Shown: positions 51,573-60,671 of the stretch, piece after piece | Position numbering within the stretch: the stretch's first letter is position 1 | Layout of the letters: every line of letters begins with the position of its first letter | DNA from: Anaerosporomusa subterranea | GTDB lineage: Bacteria > Bacillota > Negativicutes > Sporomusales > Acetonemataceae | Direction: 5' to 3' | DNA length: 64,000 bases | Assembly (NCBI RefSeq): GCF_001611555.1 | Contig: NZ_LSGP01000013.1 | Coordinates: 558,001 to 622,000, forward strand | Position numbers and translations under genes: made by a program | Notes under the pieces: model-generated | Database searches by the model: none | Told to the model about the DNA's origin: nothing | The model's input: the letters and a program-made list of their open reading frames with translations, nothing else

Positions 51573-53051
51573 TCAAAATATTATACAAATCAAGCCGCCG
51601 CTGCCTTCGTTAACAATCTTTTGCAACGTTTCTTGCATCTTATGCTGCGCATTTTCCGGCATGTTTGTGACTTTGTTTTGAATGCCTTCACGGACGAGTG
51701 AATTGAGTGATTTGCCAAACAGGTTCGTTCTCCAGATTTTTTCCGGCTCGCCTTCAAATTCTCGCATCAGATATTGGATAAGCTCTTCACTCTGGCGCTC
51801 TGTGCCGATGATCGGCGATATTTCGGCTTGAACGTCGGTGCGAATCATATGAATAGCCGGGGCAGATGCTTTTAGCTTAACACCGAAGCGATTGCCAGTA
51901 CGGATAATCTCAGGCTCTTCGAGTACCATTTCATCAAGTTGCGGTTGGACGATACCATAGCCGCTTTGACGAACTTCTTCGAGCGCGGTGGCGAATTTAT
52001 CGTATTCTCGCTTGGCGACTGACAGATCCTGCATCAGCTTTAGGAGTTGATGCTCACCGGCGATAGAGAAGCCTGACAATTCCTCGAGTACCTGGTAGAA
52101 CAGAGTCGATTGAGTCGTTAGCTCGATGACAGCTATACCATTACCCAGATCCATATCATGTAGGATCACATCTTCTACAATGTCAGAACCAGACAGTTCA
52201 TCAATTGCGCTGTCGATGTCACGCAGTCTGTGAATATGTTGTACTACATTTTCGACCAGAGTGGTGAATTTACCGTGCAACCAGTGCTCAGCTTCAAGTT
52301 CATCAACCCACTGTGGCAGACTGATTTTAACTTCTTTGACTGGGAATTCGTAGAGGACTTCTTGGAGGATGCCAAAGATGTCATCTTGGCTGAGTTGGGC
52401 GCAATCTGTTGGAATGACTGGTACGTCATATTTGTCTTCAAGTTGAGCAACCAGTTCGCGGGTTTCTTTAGCAAAAGCAGTTTTCGTATTGAGGATGACG
52501 AGAAACGGTTTATGTAGAGCTTTTAGTTCTTCAATCACCCGTTCTTCAGCTGGTATATATTGATCACGTGTTAAATCAGTCACCGTGCCATCAGTGGTAA
52601 CAACTAAGCCAATGGTAGAATGCTCGGTGATGACTTTACGAGTGCCAATCTCAGCTGCTTCCTGGAACGGGATCTCATAGTCGAACCACGGGGTGAGCAC
52701 CATCCGTGGTCCTTCATCTTCTTCATAACCAAGAGCGCCTTCTACTGAATAGCCGACACAGTCGACCACTCTCACACGGACGCTAATGTTATCTTTGACA
52801 TTGATTTCGACCGCCTCATTCGGAATGAATTTAGGCTCGGTCGTCATGATGGTCTTGCCGGCTGCGCTTTGCGGCAATTCATCTTTTGCCCGTTCTTTTT
52901 CGTACGGGTCGGAGATGTTTGGCAGAACCATAGTTTCCATAAACCGTTTGATAAAGGTTGATTTACCTGTACGTACGGGACCTACAACGCCGATATAAAT
53001 GTCGCCGCCAGTCCGTTCTGCGATGTCGCGGAACAGGTCAAATTTTTCCAT
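51573..53051 (-). CDS. spoIVA: stage IV sporulation protein A (coat basement ATPase)
   Basis: A 492-residue cytoskeletal ATPase that polymerises around the forespore to form the base of the spore coat. Walker A GPVRTGKSTFIKRFM, sensor-like TTDGTVTDLTRDQY, and the NTKTAF/ILNTK region of a TRAFAC GTPase fold adapted to ATP. The C-terminus is well conserved, ending in GLICIIF. Length is exactly that of B. subtilis SpoIVA. Presence of this gene shows an endospore former. Confidence 0.97.
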   Translation of the reverse strand: MEKFDLFRDIAERTGGDIYIGVVGPVRTGKSTFIKRFMETMVLPNISDPYEKERAKDELPQSAAGKTIMTTEPKFIPNEAVEINVKDNISVRVRVVDCVGYSVEGALGYEEDEGPRMVLTPWFDYEIPFQEAAEIGTRKVITEHSTIGLVVTTDGTVTDLTRDQYIPAEERVIEELKALHKPFLVILNTKTAFAKETRELVAQLEDKYDVPVIPTDCAQLSQDDIFGILQEVLYEFPVKEVKISLPQWVDELEAEHWLHGKFTTLVENVVQHIHRLRDIDSAIDELSGSDIVEDVILHDMDLGNGIAVIELTTQSTLFYQVLEELSGFSIAGEHQLLKLMQDLSVAKREYDKFATALEEVRQSGYGIVQPQLDEMVLEEPEIIRTGNRFGVKLKASAPAIHMIRTDVQAEISPIIGTERQSEELIQYLMREFEGEPEKIWRTNLFGKSLNSLVREGIQNKVTNMPENAQHKMQETLQKIVNEGSGGLICIIF

Positions 53052-53309
53052 TGTATCCCCCCCACACTACGTTATCGGCTGAATCTTCAGGATGATTACC
53101 ACCGGCTTCGATCCACCAACTCCTCCCTGCGAGCATTCCGGTTCTACATCTATTTCTCCAAGAATACCCAAATTAATCAGTATAAATATATGACATGCTG
53201 CTTCGAATATGACAAAAAAGACGAGTGCTACCGGACAAAGTAGCCGGCTGTTGAAGGAGCAATAAAATATATGCACAAAGGCAAAAAAAAAGAGCTGTCA
53301 TTTGACAAC

Positions 53310-53550
53310 TTCAGGCCGTTGATAAAGCACCATCTGCGTTGCACCCGTAAAGGGCAGGCCGCCAACTCAATGGCGCTTAAGCGCCGAGAGTTGCGCACTT
53401 AGCCCTGCGGGAGCGCGCTTGCCGTACCCGTCGAACGTACTGATGCTATAATGCTTTCTTTCCTCAACTAGCATCAAGTCTCATAGGTAACAAAGCCTAC
53501 GCGCGCTTCCTCGGGCTGCCTAGCATCTGGCACTTTCTGAACGGCCTGAA
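53310..53550. repeat. terminal-inverted-repeat intergenic element, copy 2
   Basis: Ends TTCAGGCCGTT and AACGGCCTGAA. It shares the interior blocks of copy 1. Flanked by a 12-bp repeat TGTCATTTGACA (53296-53307 and 53577-53588) that looks like the split terminator hairpin of gpsA. Between this element and spoIVA (53052-53295) no gene is supported with confidence. Confidence 0.8.
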
Positions 53551-53603
53551 AAATAAATTCTCAATAAGCTGAGAGTTGTCATTTGACAGTTCTTGCGATT
53601 ATA

Positions 53604-54632
53604 TTACCAAGCGGTCTGGCCAAATGCCAGTTCTTCAACTTCATGCGTTCTTCCGCGAGTCATCAGTTCCAGTACAGCTTCTTTCGGATGCTTAGCTTCA
53701 TACAACACCTGATAGGCGGCTGTGGTGATTGGCATGCTGACTGCGTGGTGCTGGGCCAGTTGGTAAGCTGCCTGCGTAGTGCGGATGCTTTCAATGACCA
53801 TACTGGTGGCTGCCTGCACTTCGCTGGCAGTTTTTCCCTGTCCGATTTGGACTCCTGCACGATGATTGCGGCTGTGGCTGCTGGTGCAGGTGACGACCAG
53901 GTCGCCAATGCCAGATAGTCCGGCGAAGGTTAGCGCATTAGCATTCATAGCGACACCAAGACGAGTAATTTCCGCCAATCCCCGGGTCATTAGCGCCGCT
54001 TTAGTATTGTCGCCAAAACCGAGGCCTGTCGCAATGCCGGCACTCAGGGCAATAATATTCTTTAGTGCACCGCCTAGTTCGACGCCAATAACGTCCGGGT
54101 TAGTATATACGCGAAAATATGGCAGGATGAACAGGTCTTGCACATATTCTGCTACCGCCTTTGTGGGTGCTGCGACAACCGTGGCTGATGGGTGCTCGCG
54201 GCTCACTTCTTCTGCATGGTTCGGTCCGGTCAGAATGGCAATCTGACTGGCCAAGCTTGGCAGTTCTTCGCCAATGACTTGGGACATGCGCTTGAGACTG
54301 CCCTGCTCCAATCCTTTGGTCGCGCTGACGATGATGGTATCGCTTGACACATAGGAAGCGAGTGCGGCGGCTGTCTGGCGCACCGCATGAGATGGTACAG
54401 CCAAAACGATAACGTCAGCGTCCCGGGTTACAGCCAAATCATAAGTAAAAGCAAGCGATTCAGGCAATAACACGCCAGGCAGATAGGCGTCATTCTGCCG
54501 ATTAACAGTCATCGATTCTACTGCCTCAGGCCGACGAGCCCAGAGTGTGACAGTGTCTTGTGGGTATTTCTGCGCCAGCATGCGGGCTAAAGCTGTACCC
54601 CAACTGCCAGCGCCGATTACAACAGCTTTCAT
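53604..54632 (-). CDS. gpsA: glycerol-3-phosphate dehydrogenase [NAD(P)+]
   Basis: Makes sn-glycerol-3-phosphate for phospholipids (342 aa). N-terminal dinucleotide fold VIGAGSWGTALARMLAQ, VLAVPSHAVRQTA, VSATKGLE, ILTGPNHAEEV, catalytic lysine in ELGGALKNIIALSAGIATGLG and GDLVVTCTSSHSRN. AGGAG precedes the ATG. It sits downstream of plsY in a der-plsY-gpsA order. Confidence 0.96.
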   Translation of the reverse strand: MKAVVIGAGSWGTALARMLAQKYPQDTVTLWARRPEAVESMTVNRQNDAYLPGVLLPESLAFTYDLAVTRDADVIVLAVPSHAVRQTAAALASYVSSDTIIVSATKGLEQGSLKRMSQVIGEELPSLASQIAILTGPNHAEEVSREHPSATVVAAPTKAVAEYVQDLFILPYFRVYTNPDVIGVELGGALKNIIALSAGIATGLGFGDNTKAALMTRGLAEITRLGVAMNANALTFAGLSGIGDLVVTCTSSHSRNHRAGVQIGQGKTASEVQAATSMVIESIRTTQAAYQLAQHHAVSMPITTAAYQVLYEAKHPKEAVLELMTRGRTHEVEELAFGQTAW

Positions 54633-54646
54633 TTGTTCAATTCTCC

Positions 54647-54813
54647 TAGTGGCTCGACCATGTTAGATTTTAGTTTTGAGGGCGAGCAAAAATTTCAAAG
54701 GGCAAGGAAGAGCCGACGACGCATACGGGAAGGAGTCTGCTAGAAGGCGATGACGCAGCAATTTGGAATTTTTGCCGGTTATCAACCTAAAAGATAATGT
54801 GGTTGAGCCACTA
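54647..54813. repeat. 167-bp terminal-inverted-repeat element between plsY and gpsA
   Basis: TAGTGGCTCGACCATGTTA at the left pairs with TAATGTGGTTGAGCCACTA at the right (two mismatches). An inner pair GCAAAAATTTCAAA / TTTGGAATTTTTGC nests inside. It starts just after the gpsA ribosome binding site and its right end supplies the plsY stop codon, so it is transcribed within the operon. Confidence 0.75.
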
Positions 54814-55440
54814 CTCCGGCGGGTTGGTCTGATCAGTAGATTTATTGACTTTTCCTGCCTTGATTTTCAGTTCTTCGCCGCGCAACAGACGTTGAATATT
54901 CGGCCGGTGGCGGACGATAACAAACAGTGCGGCAACCAGTGAAAAATACAAGAATTCAGTTTGTTCCCCCATCGCCCAAACCAGTAGCGGCAACAGAGCT
55001 GCACCAACGATCGATCCCAATGAAACATAGCGAGTAAAATATACAATAACTGCCCAAACCAAAAAGACGATCAAAGTAATTTTCGGCATGAGCACAGCAA
55101 TGATACCTAAGCCAGTGGCAACGCCGCGGCCACCTTTGAAGCCGAGAAACAACGACCAGTTATGACCAGCCATAGCGGCGATACCGCCAGCCAGTTGTCC
55201 TGCCGGCGTGCCGATGAGTGTTTGCCCGATATACACGCCAATCACGCCTTTGAGCGCGTCAGTCAAAAATACACCCAGGGCTGGCCATGGCCCCAGCACA
55301 CGAAACGCGTTGGTAGCGCCAATATTTTTGCTGCCAAATTGGCGGATATCCACTTTGCAAAACCACTTGCCAATTAAAAGTCCATTAGGAATGGAGCCGA
55401 TAAGGTAACCGAGCACAACTACAAGGGCAAAGGCCACCAT
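54811..55440 (-). CDS. plsY: acyl-phosphate:glycerol-3-phosphate acyltransferase
   Basis: Membrane acyltransferase that makes lysophosphatidate from acyl-phosphate and the product of GpsA (209 aa). Five-plus spans and the three PlsY motifs: GYLIGSIPNGLLIGK, SKNIGATNAFRVLG and GHNWSLFLGFKGGRGVATGLG. The start ATG at 55440 is behind GGGGG. The last codon and stop lie in the repeat at 54647-54813. Confidence 0.95.
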   Translation of the reverse strand: MVAFALVVVLGYLIGSIPNGLLIGKWFCKVDIRQFGSKNIGATNAFRVLGPWPALGVFLTDALKGVIGVYIGQTLIGTPAGQLAGGIAAMAGHNWSLFLGFKGGRGVATGLGIIAVLMPKITLIVFLVWAVIVYFTRYVSLGSIVGAALLPLLVWAMGEQTEFLYFSLVAALFVIVRHRPNIQRLLRGEELKIKAGKVNKSTDQTNPPE

Positions 55441-55467
55441 AAATCCCCCTTTAATTGCCATTTCGGC

Positions 55468-56793
55468 TTAATCGTCTTCATTCTTTTTGCCGCGCACCAC
55501 CAGTTTAAGCGGTGTTCCTTCAAAGCCGAAGGATTCGCGTAAGCGATTTTCCAGAAACCGCGTATAGGAAAAATGCATAGCTTCCGGTTCGTTGACAAAG
55601 AAAATGAATGTGGGCGGCTTGACGCCGGCTTGGGTAGCATAGAGAATTTTTAAGCGCTTGCCATTTACTGATGGTGGCGGATTGATGGCAACCGCGTCTT
55701 CAACGACTTGATTAAGAACGCTGGTAGAAACACGCATAGCGTGCTGATCAGCGGCAAACTTGACTAGCTCAGTCAAGCGACTCAGGCGTTGCTTGGTCAG
55801 AGCAGACACGAAGGCAATCGGAGCATACTGCAAAAAGCCTAGCTCACTGCGGATTGCTTCTGTGAAGTGAAGCGAGGTTTTAGAGTCCTTTTCAATGAGA
55901 TCCCATTTATTCACTACGATAACTGCCGCCCTGCCAGCCTCGTGGGCATAGCCGGCGATCTTTTTATCCTGTTCGGTGACGCCGTCGACTGCATCGATAA
56001 CCACTAGCACGACATCAGCCCTGTCTATGGCCCGCAGTGAACGCATAACACTGTAGCGTTCAATAGACTCGTACTCGATTCTGGCTTTGCGGCGCATACC
56101 TGCTGTGTCGATCAGAACATAGGAAATGTCATCTTTGATGAAATGGGTGTCAATAGCGTCACGAGTAGTCCCCGCAACATCACTGACAATTACTCTTTCT
56201 TCACCCAGCATGGCATTAACCAGCGAGGACTTACCAACATTGGGGCGGCCGATAAAAGCCACTTTGATTTGGTCTTCATCATCGGCTTCGCTACTTTTGT
56301 CAGGGAAGGCTGCCACGATCGCATCTAACAGATCACCCAAATTTAAGAGGTTGGCTGCCGAAATCGGCGTGGGCTCACCCAGACCAAGGTTGTAAAATTC
56401 GTAAATTTCGTGTGCATCTTTAATACTGTCCATTTTATTCACTGCAAGAATGACTGGCTTTTTCGCATGACGTAAAATCGAGGCAATTTCTTCGTCAGCA
56501 AAGGTTACACCAGCCTTACCGTCAGTGACGAAAAGTATGACATCAGCTTCGTCAATAGCCAAGTTCGCTTGATAGCGTATTTGGGTCAGGATGTGATCAG
56601 TGCTGTCGATTTCAATGCCACCAGTATCAATCATGGTAAACTCATGGTTTAACCATTCAGCATCCCAATACAGTCGGTCGCGAGTAACTCCTGGCATGTC
56701 ATCAACAATTGATACCCTTTTTTTTGCGATTCGGTTAAATAACGTGGATTTGCCCACATTGGGGCGTCCGACAATGGCCACGATTGGTTTCAT
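55468..56793 (-). CDS. der: ribosome assembly GTPase Der (EngA)
   Basis: Double GTPase required for 50S assembly (441 aa). First G domain: [26 protein letters not shown]. Second: [29 protein letters not shown]-terminal KH-like domain ends in [11 protein letters not shown]. Complete. Confidence 0.98.
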   Translation of the reverse strand: MKPIVAIVGRPNVGKSTLFNRIAKKRVSIVDDMPGVTRDRLYWDAEWLNHEFTMIDTGGIEIDSTDHILTQIRYQANLAIDEADVILFVTDGKAGVTFADEEIASILRHAKKPVILAVNKMDSIKDAHEIYEFYNLGLGEPTPISAANLLNLGDLLDAIVAAFPDKSSEADDEDQIKVAFIGRPNVGKSSLVNAMLGEERVIVSDVAGTTRDAIDTHFIKDDISYVLIDTAGMRRKARIEYESIERYSVMRSLRAIDRADVVLVVIDAVDGVTEQDKKIAGYAHEAGRAAVIVVNKWDLIEKDSKTSLHFTEAIRSELGFLQYAPIAFVSALTKQRLSRLTELVKFAADQHAMRVSTSVLNQVVEDAVAINPPPSVNGKRLKILYATQAGVKPPTFIFFVNEPEAMHFSYTRFLENRLRESFGFEGTPLKLVVRGKKNEDD

Positions 56794-56882
56794 ATTGCAC
56801 CACCTGTATTCTTCGATTCTTCTCCGTCGCTGCGGTTACTTTGTTAGAGCGTGTTTTACCAAAACACGCTACCCATAGAAAG

Positions 56883-57116
56883 GAGGCTGTTAGAAAATAT
56901 CCAGATGTTGTTGCCTATGCGACTACAAAACATCGCTGTGGTACATAAGCATAGTAGCATCACTAGGAACAGCGAGGCTTGCACCGTGCCGTGTACAAAA
57001 GGTACGCAAGCAAGCAAACGTAGCCGTGAATGCGCAACTCTTGGCGCTTCAGCGACTTAGAGTTGGCGGCATGCCCCTTGCAGGTACAACGCAGATGGGC
57101 GTTTTGTAACAGCCTC
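56883..57116. repeat. terminal-inverted-repeat intergenic element, copy 3 (inverted)
   Basis: Ends GAGGCTGTTA and TAACAGCCTC. Read on the minus strand it shares ATCTGCGTTGTACCTGC, ATGCCGCCAACTCT, GCGCCAAGAGTTGCGCA and TAGTGATGCTA with copies 1 and 2. The ends differ from those copies but remain complementary to each other. Confidence 0.75.
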
Positions 57117-57124
57117 TATTAGTA

Positions 57125-58429
57125 TTACCGCCAGTCAGCTAAACATTGCTTTAGATCAGCGGCAAAATGAGCGGCTCGCACTGGCGAGCCAAGCTGGCGT
57201 TCAAACTCCTCTAGTGTCATATCATCAAGAAAGATATTTTCTCCTTTACGCAAGGCAATGCCGGGGATAATGACTCCATCGCCGGGTTTATCGCTGGCCT
57301 GAAGTGCAGCCAAAATATCACTCCCTGTCAACAGCCCGGTTACAGTAATTGATGGGCCAAAGAATTTGTTCTCAACCGGCAGCAACCGTACAGTCAGATT
57401 CGGCACGGTCCAGTCGGCGAGCAGCGGACCGATAATTTTGGCAGCTGAGACTCCGCAGACGACATCAATGCATAGCGGCTGATCATAGCTGGCTGTCAGT
57501 TCGGTCTTCTCCCATTCATCAAGAAAGCAACGGACTAGGCCAACCCCATTTTCAAGCTGGGGAAAGTCAGCATAGAGATCATAGGCAGGCACTGTTCGTC
57601 CAGCTGCCAGATAAAATTCATCAGCCAAGTAGACGAAACTCTCGCCTGTTTCTTCACGACAGGCTGCTTGCCAATTCTCTACCTGATTGATGACTGCGGC
57701 GGCGCCGTCGGCGGTAAAGCCGGACAGTGAGTGACAGTCCTGGCGATAGCGGGTCAGACCGACCGGAACAATGGCCAGGGACAGCACACTCGGCGAGAGG
57801 GCATACAGATCGCGGAAGCTTTTTTCTAGCACCGCCCCATCATTAATTCCCGGACACAAGACGATCTGGGCATGCAGTTCAGTGCCAAAACTGACTAACT
57901 CATTAATTTGCTTCATGATTTGACTGGCGCGCTTGTTGTTGAGCATCGAAGCGCGAACTTCGCCGTCAGTTGCGTGCACAGACACATACAGAGGTGATAA
58001 ATGCAGCCGCCTGATCCGATCCAGATCGCGCGGTCCTAAATTGGTCAGTGTGACAAAGTTGCCATATAAAAAGGAAAGACGATAGTCATCATCTTTTACG
58101 TACAGACTCTGACGCATGCCGGCTGGCATCTGGTCGACAAAACAGAATATGCAACGATTGGCGCAGCATCGAACCTGGTCAAACACAGCGCTTTCAAATT
58201 CGATGCCCAGGTCGTCATGACGGCCTTTTCTCACTTGATGCGTCTCTTTGGTGCCATCTAACTTTTCAACAGCTAATGTAAAACGGCTGTCAGCAACAGC
58301 AAAGCTAAGGTCGATCAAATCCTCTGGCGATTGACCATTGACGCTCAGCAGACGATCACCCGCGGTTAATCCTAAGCGTGCGGCCAGACTACCAGGGCGG
58401 ACAGTGGCAATGATTCCTTGTTTTAGCAA
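57125..58429 (-). CDS. DUF512 radical SAM protein with N-terminal PDZ-like domain
   Basis: A 434-residue protein. Residues ~1-70 are PDZ-like (VRPGSLAARLGLTAGDRLLSVNGQSPEDLIDLSF). A radical SAM core follows, with CANRCIFCFVDQMP and LYGNFVTLTNL. The C-terminal DUF512 domain ends in GDGVIIPGIALRKGENIFLDDMTLEEFERQLG. Its reaction is unknown. The start is the TTG at 58429, 8 nt behind GAGAGG; a GTG at 58438 overlaps that site. It stands next to der, as in many Firmicutes. Confidence 0.92.
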   Translation of the reverse strand: MLKQGIIATVRPGSLAARLGLTAGDRLLSVNGQSPEDLIDLSFAVADSRFTLAVEKLDGTKETHQVRKGRHDDLGIEFESAVFDQVRCCANRCIFCFVDQMPAGMRQSLYVKDDDYRLSFLYGNFVTLTNLGPRDLDRIRRLHLSPLYVSVHATDGEVRASMLNNKRASQIMKQINELVSFGTELHAQIVLCPGINDGAVLEKSFRDLYALSPSVLSLAIVPVGLTRYRQDCHSLSGFTADGAAAVINQVENWQAACREETGESFVYLADEFYLAAGRTVPAYDLYADFPQLENGVGLVRCFLDEWEKTELTASYDQPLCIDVVCGVSAAKIIGPLLADWTVPNLTVRLLPVENKFFGPSITVTGLLTGSDILAALQASDKPGDGVIIPGIALRKGENIFLDDMTLEEFERQLGSPVRAAHFAADLKQCLADWR

Positions 58430-58489
58430 AAAGTTCACCTCTCAACTGTATAGTATACCATTTCTGACCGGTTTTTTCCTGCAAACAAT

Positions 58490-58519
58490 AACGGTGATGG
58501 CAAAAAAACCATCACCGTT
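58490..58519 (-). terminator. terminator of spoIIP
   Basis: The 11-bp perfect stem AACGGTGATGG / CCATCACCGTT, between spoIIP and the DUF512 gene. Confidence 0.75.
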
Positions 58520-58540
58520 GCGGAATTTGTGCATTTTTCC

Positions 58541-59710
58541 TTATTTTTTATCTGAATCATCATCTCGTTTGTCTTTTTTCCGACGCAGCGGTCCTAAAAA
58601 ATTAGCAAATTCGGTGGTAAAAAACTGTTTTGCCTTGGACCCAGCTTCTTTCATACTACCGGTACTCAAGATTAGGAATAACGCTGCGCCGCCGACCAGC
58701 GCGGCCAGAATCCAGCCAATCGATTTAGTAGAACCGGACGCACCAGACGCTGTTGTTCCTGCGCCAGTTGGACCGTTCGGATTTGAAGGGGTGGCAGCTG
58801 TGTTGCCAAGTACGGCTGGCATGACATCAGAAAACTTAGCTACGCCTTTTTCAGCAGACTCACGGTCATTTGTATGTGCTCCCACCTCGATCAGCATGGA
58901 TCGCGGATGCAGATCCTGGTTATAGTCGCCGCCCTTGGCGAAGAAGATGCCTTTAACCAGGCCAGGGTGCTTCTGGTCTGAAGTGGCTTTGATTTTCATG
59001 GCATAGTCTTCGATCTGCTTTCCAGTCGGACCGTATTTACCGACCACCAGCTGCACTTTGCTGATCTGCTCACCGTCAATCGTACCAGAATATACGTTAG
59101 GCGGCACTGCATCGCGGTGGACGTCAAATACTGCTGCCGGCTGGTCATTTTTAACGAGCTGCAGTGCAGTCCGGCGGGATCGTTCGTAGGCCATATCGTC
59201 GTGAGGGTCGTGTTTGGCATCAGAGAGAACCGGAGTTAGACCATTTTTCTTCAATCCTTCTGCGAAAGCGGCCCCCACTTTGTAAATTCCGCCTGCACCG
59301 AGCTTTGACTCCGAGCCGTCGGTCGGCACATAAGACTCATCAGAATGAGTGTGATAGATGGCGACTTTGCCGCCTTCCTCAGCCGCAGCTGCAATGCGGG
59401 GACGCAGCAATTTCACAAAAAAGCTGTCTTCTTTCGGCAGATAGAGAGATAGATTAACAGTGCCGATTAACTTGGCTTTTGCTGTATCGCCCTCGATGGT
59501 AATCACTTCATAACGTTTGTTTTGCTCTGTTAGAAATTGGTCGCCGACGCGAATGTTGCGTCCGGTTTCATAAACAGTGCTGCCAGCTTCATCAACGATG
59601 GTGAAATAGCCGCCGTCTCTGCGTTCATGGGCTAAGCCTGTCGAGCTGATCAAAATGCACAACGCCAGGGCAATGACAAAGCTAAGAGCTAGTTTCGTCC
59701 GACTTTTCAT
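58541..59710 (-). CDS. spoIIP: stage II sporulation protein P
   Basis: Amidase/endopeptidase that degrades septal peptidoglycan during engulfment (389 aa). Signal/anchor at the N-terminus (LALSFVIALALCILISSTGLA). The SpoIIP domain has VAIYHTHSDESYVPTDG (metal site), FDVHRDAVPP and the C-terminal RSMLIEVGAHTNDRESAEKG. Unusually there is also a C-terminal membrane span (IGWILAALVGGAALFLIL) and a lysine-rich tail. The ATG at 59710 is behind AGGAGG and overlaps the DUF1614 gene by 29 nt. Confidence 0.93.
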   Translation of the reverse strand: MKSRTKLALSFVIALALCILISSTGLAHERRDGGYFTIVDEAGSTVYETGRNIRVGDQFLTEQNKRYEVITIEGDTAKAKLIGTVNLSLYLPKEDSFFVKLLRPRIAAAAEEGGKVAIYHTHSDESYVPTDGSESKLGAGGIYKVGAAFAEGLKKNGLTPVLSDAKHDPHDDMAYERSRRTALQLVKNDQPAAVFDVHRDAVPPNVYSGTIDGEQISKVQLVVGKYGPTGKQIEDYAMKIKATSDQKHPGLVKGIFFAKGGDYNQDLHPRSMLIEVGAHTNDRESAEKGVAKFSDVMPAVLGNTAATPSNPNGPTGAGTTASGASGSTKSIGWILAALVGGAALFLILSTGSMKEAGSKAKQFFTTEFANFLGPLRRKKDKRDDDSDKK

Positions 59711-60431
59711 TATCCGCGGCCTCCTTTCCATCCGCAGTAGGCTTACCTTTTTTAGATTCGGGATAAATTTCCTTACTAAATTCGTAGAGCCCTTCAGGCC
59801 GATTGTTGCCGCGCACTGGGCCGCCTTGTAGTTTTTCGCGGGTCTCCCCCACTAGTTCAGCGATCATGACGCCGACAATGCCGGCGATGATGGTAACATC
59901 AAACGCCCCCGCACCGCCAAGATTAGTTGTGCCGGGAATACCCATCCGCATGATGGTAATCATGTGAACGATATCACTAAGAATGATGCCCAGCACGCCG
60001 CCAATAAAGGCACTGCGGCGGGATCTGCCCGCAATGTATGCAATCAAACCGGCCGCCAGACCATAGAGAAGTTTTGGATCGATGAACATATTCTCCGGTT
60101 CGTAGGGTAGATAGCGAGAGCCCAGCCAGACTGCGGCCGCCACCAGGATAGAAGCACTCACCGCCCGGACTTTTTCTCCGGGCTCATCTGCTTTCGCAAT
60201 CAGCCACAGAGACAGAATAGCCGGCAACAACGCACCGCCTACGTTAATATTGACCTCCGTCGGCGAGCGCATAATCGGGATATCAATAAAACTGCCCAGG
60301 ATAATGCCGCCGATAAACAACAGCGCCTGTTTGTCTGTGAGCCGCATTCTGTCGAGTATTCGCTGTGCCAAACCAAAATACACCAGCATGCCAACGATCA
60401 GCAACAGAATCATACCTATCGGCATATTCAA
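59682..60431 (-). CDS. DUF1614 / YIEGIA-type membrane protein
   Basis: About 249 residues with seven or eight membrane spans in the first 190 (MILLLIVGMLVYFGLAQRIL, ALLFIGGIILGSFIDIPIM, ...IIAGIVGVMIAELVGE), followed by a charged cytosolic tail. The segment SFIDIPI..SPTEVNINVGGALLP is typical of DUF1614. It overlaps spoIIP and so is probably sporulation-linked (inference). The start is the TTG at 60431, 9 nt behind GAGG; a TTG two codons earlier is too close. Confidence 0.8.
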   Translation of the reverse strand: MNMPIGMILLLIVGMLVYFGLAQRILDRMRLTDKQALLFIGGIILGSFIDIPIMRSPTEVNINVGGALLPAILSLWLIAKADEPGEKVRAVSASILVAAAVWLGSRYLPYEPENMFIDPKLLYGLAAGLIAYIAGRSRRSAFIGGVLGIILSDIVHMITIMRMGIPGTTNLGGAGAFDVTIIAGIVGVMIAELVGETREKLQGGPVRGNNRPEGLYEFSKEIYPESKKGKPTADGKEAADNEKSDETSS

Positions 60432-60622
60432 ATGCAATCACCTCTTACCGTCTTTTACTGCGTACAATGATAGATTGCCCGGTAAGAAAATGATTCATGC
60501 GAAATGAAAGGAAAAAGACCGCCGTTACCTATGAGACTTTAAAACTATCAACGCCCTGACCCGCAAATTATTTCATTTTCGACCGGCGTTGGGGCACTGA
60601 CTAGCCGGTTAAAATCCATAAG

Positions 60623-60660
60623 ATAAGGCGGTTAAGCGAAAAACCGCTTAACCGCCTTAT
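60623..60660 (-). terminator. terminator of cstA
   Basis: The 16-bp perfect stem ATAAGGCGGTTAAGCG / CGCTTAACCGCCTTAT, immediately downstream of cstA. Confidence 0.85.
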
Positions 60661-60671
60661 TGTTGGACTTT

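Noticed and set aside
53067-53276. 69-codon minus-strand frame between spoIVA and the repeat
   Set aside because: The C-terminal half looks slightly protein-like, but there is no ribosome binding site and no recognised family. Kept out of the features.
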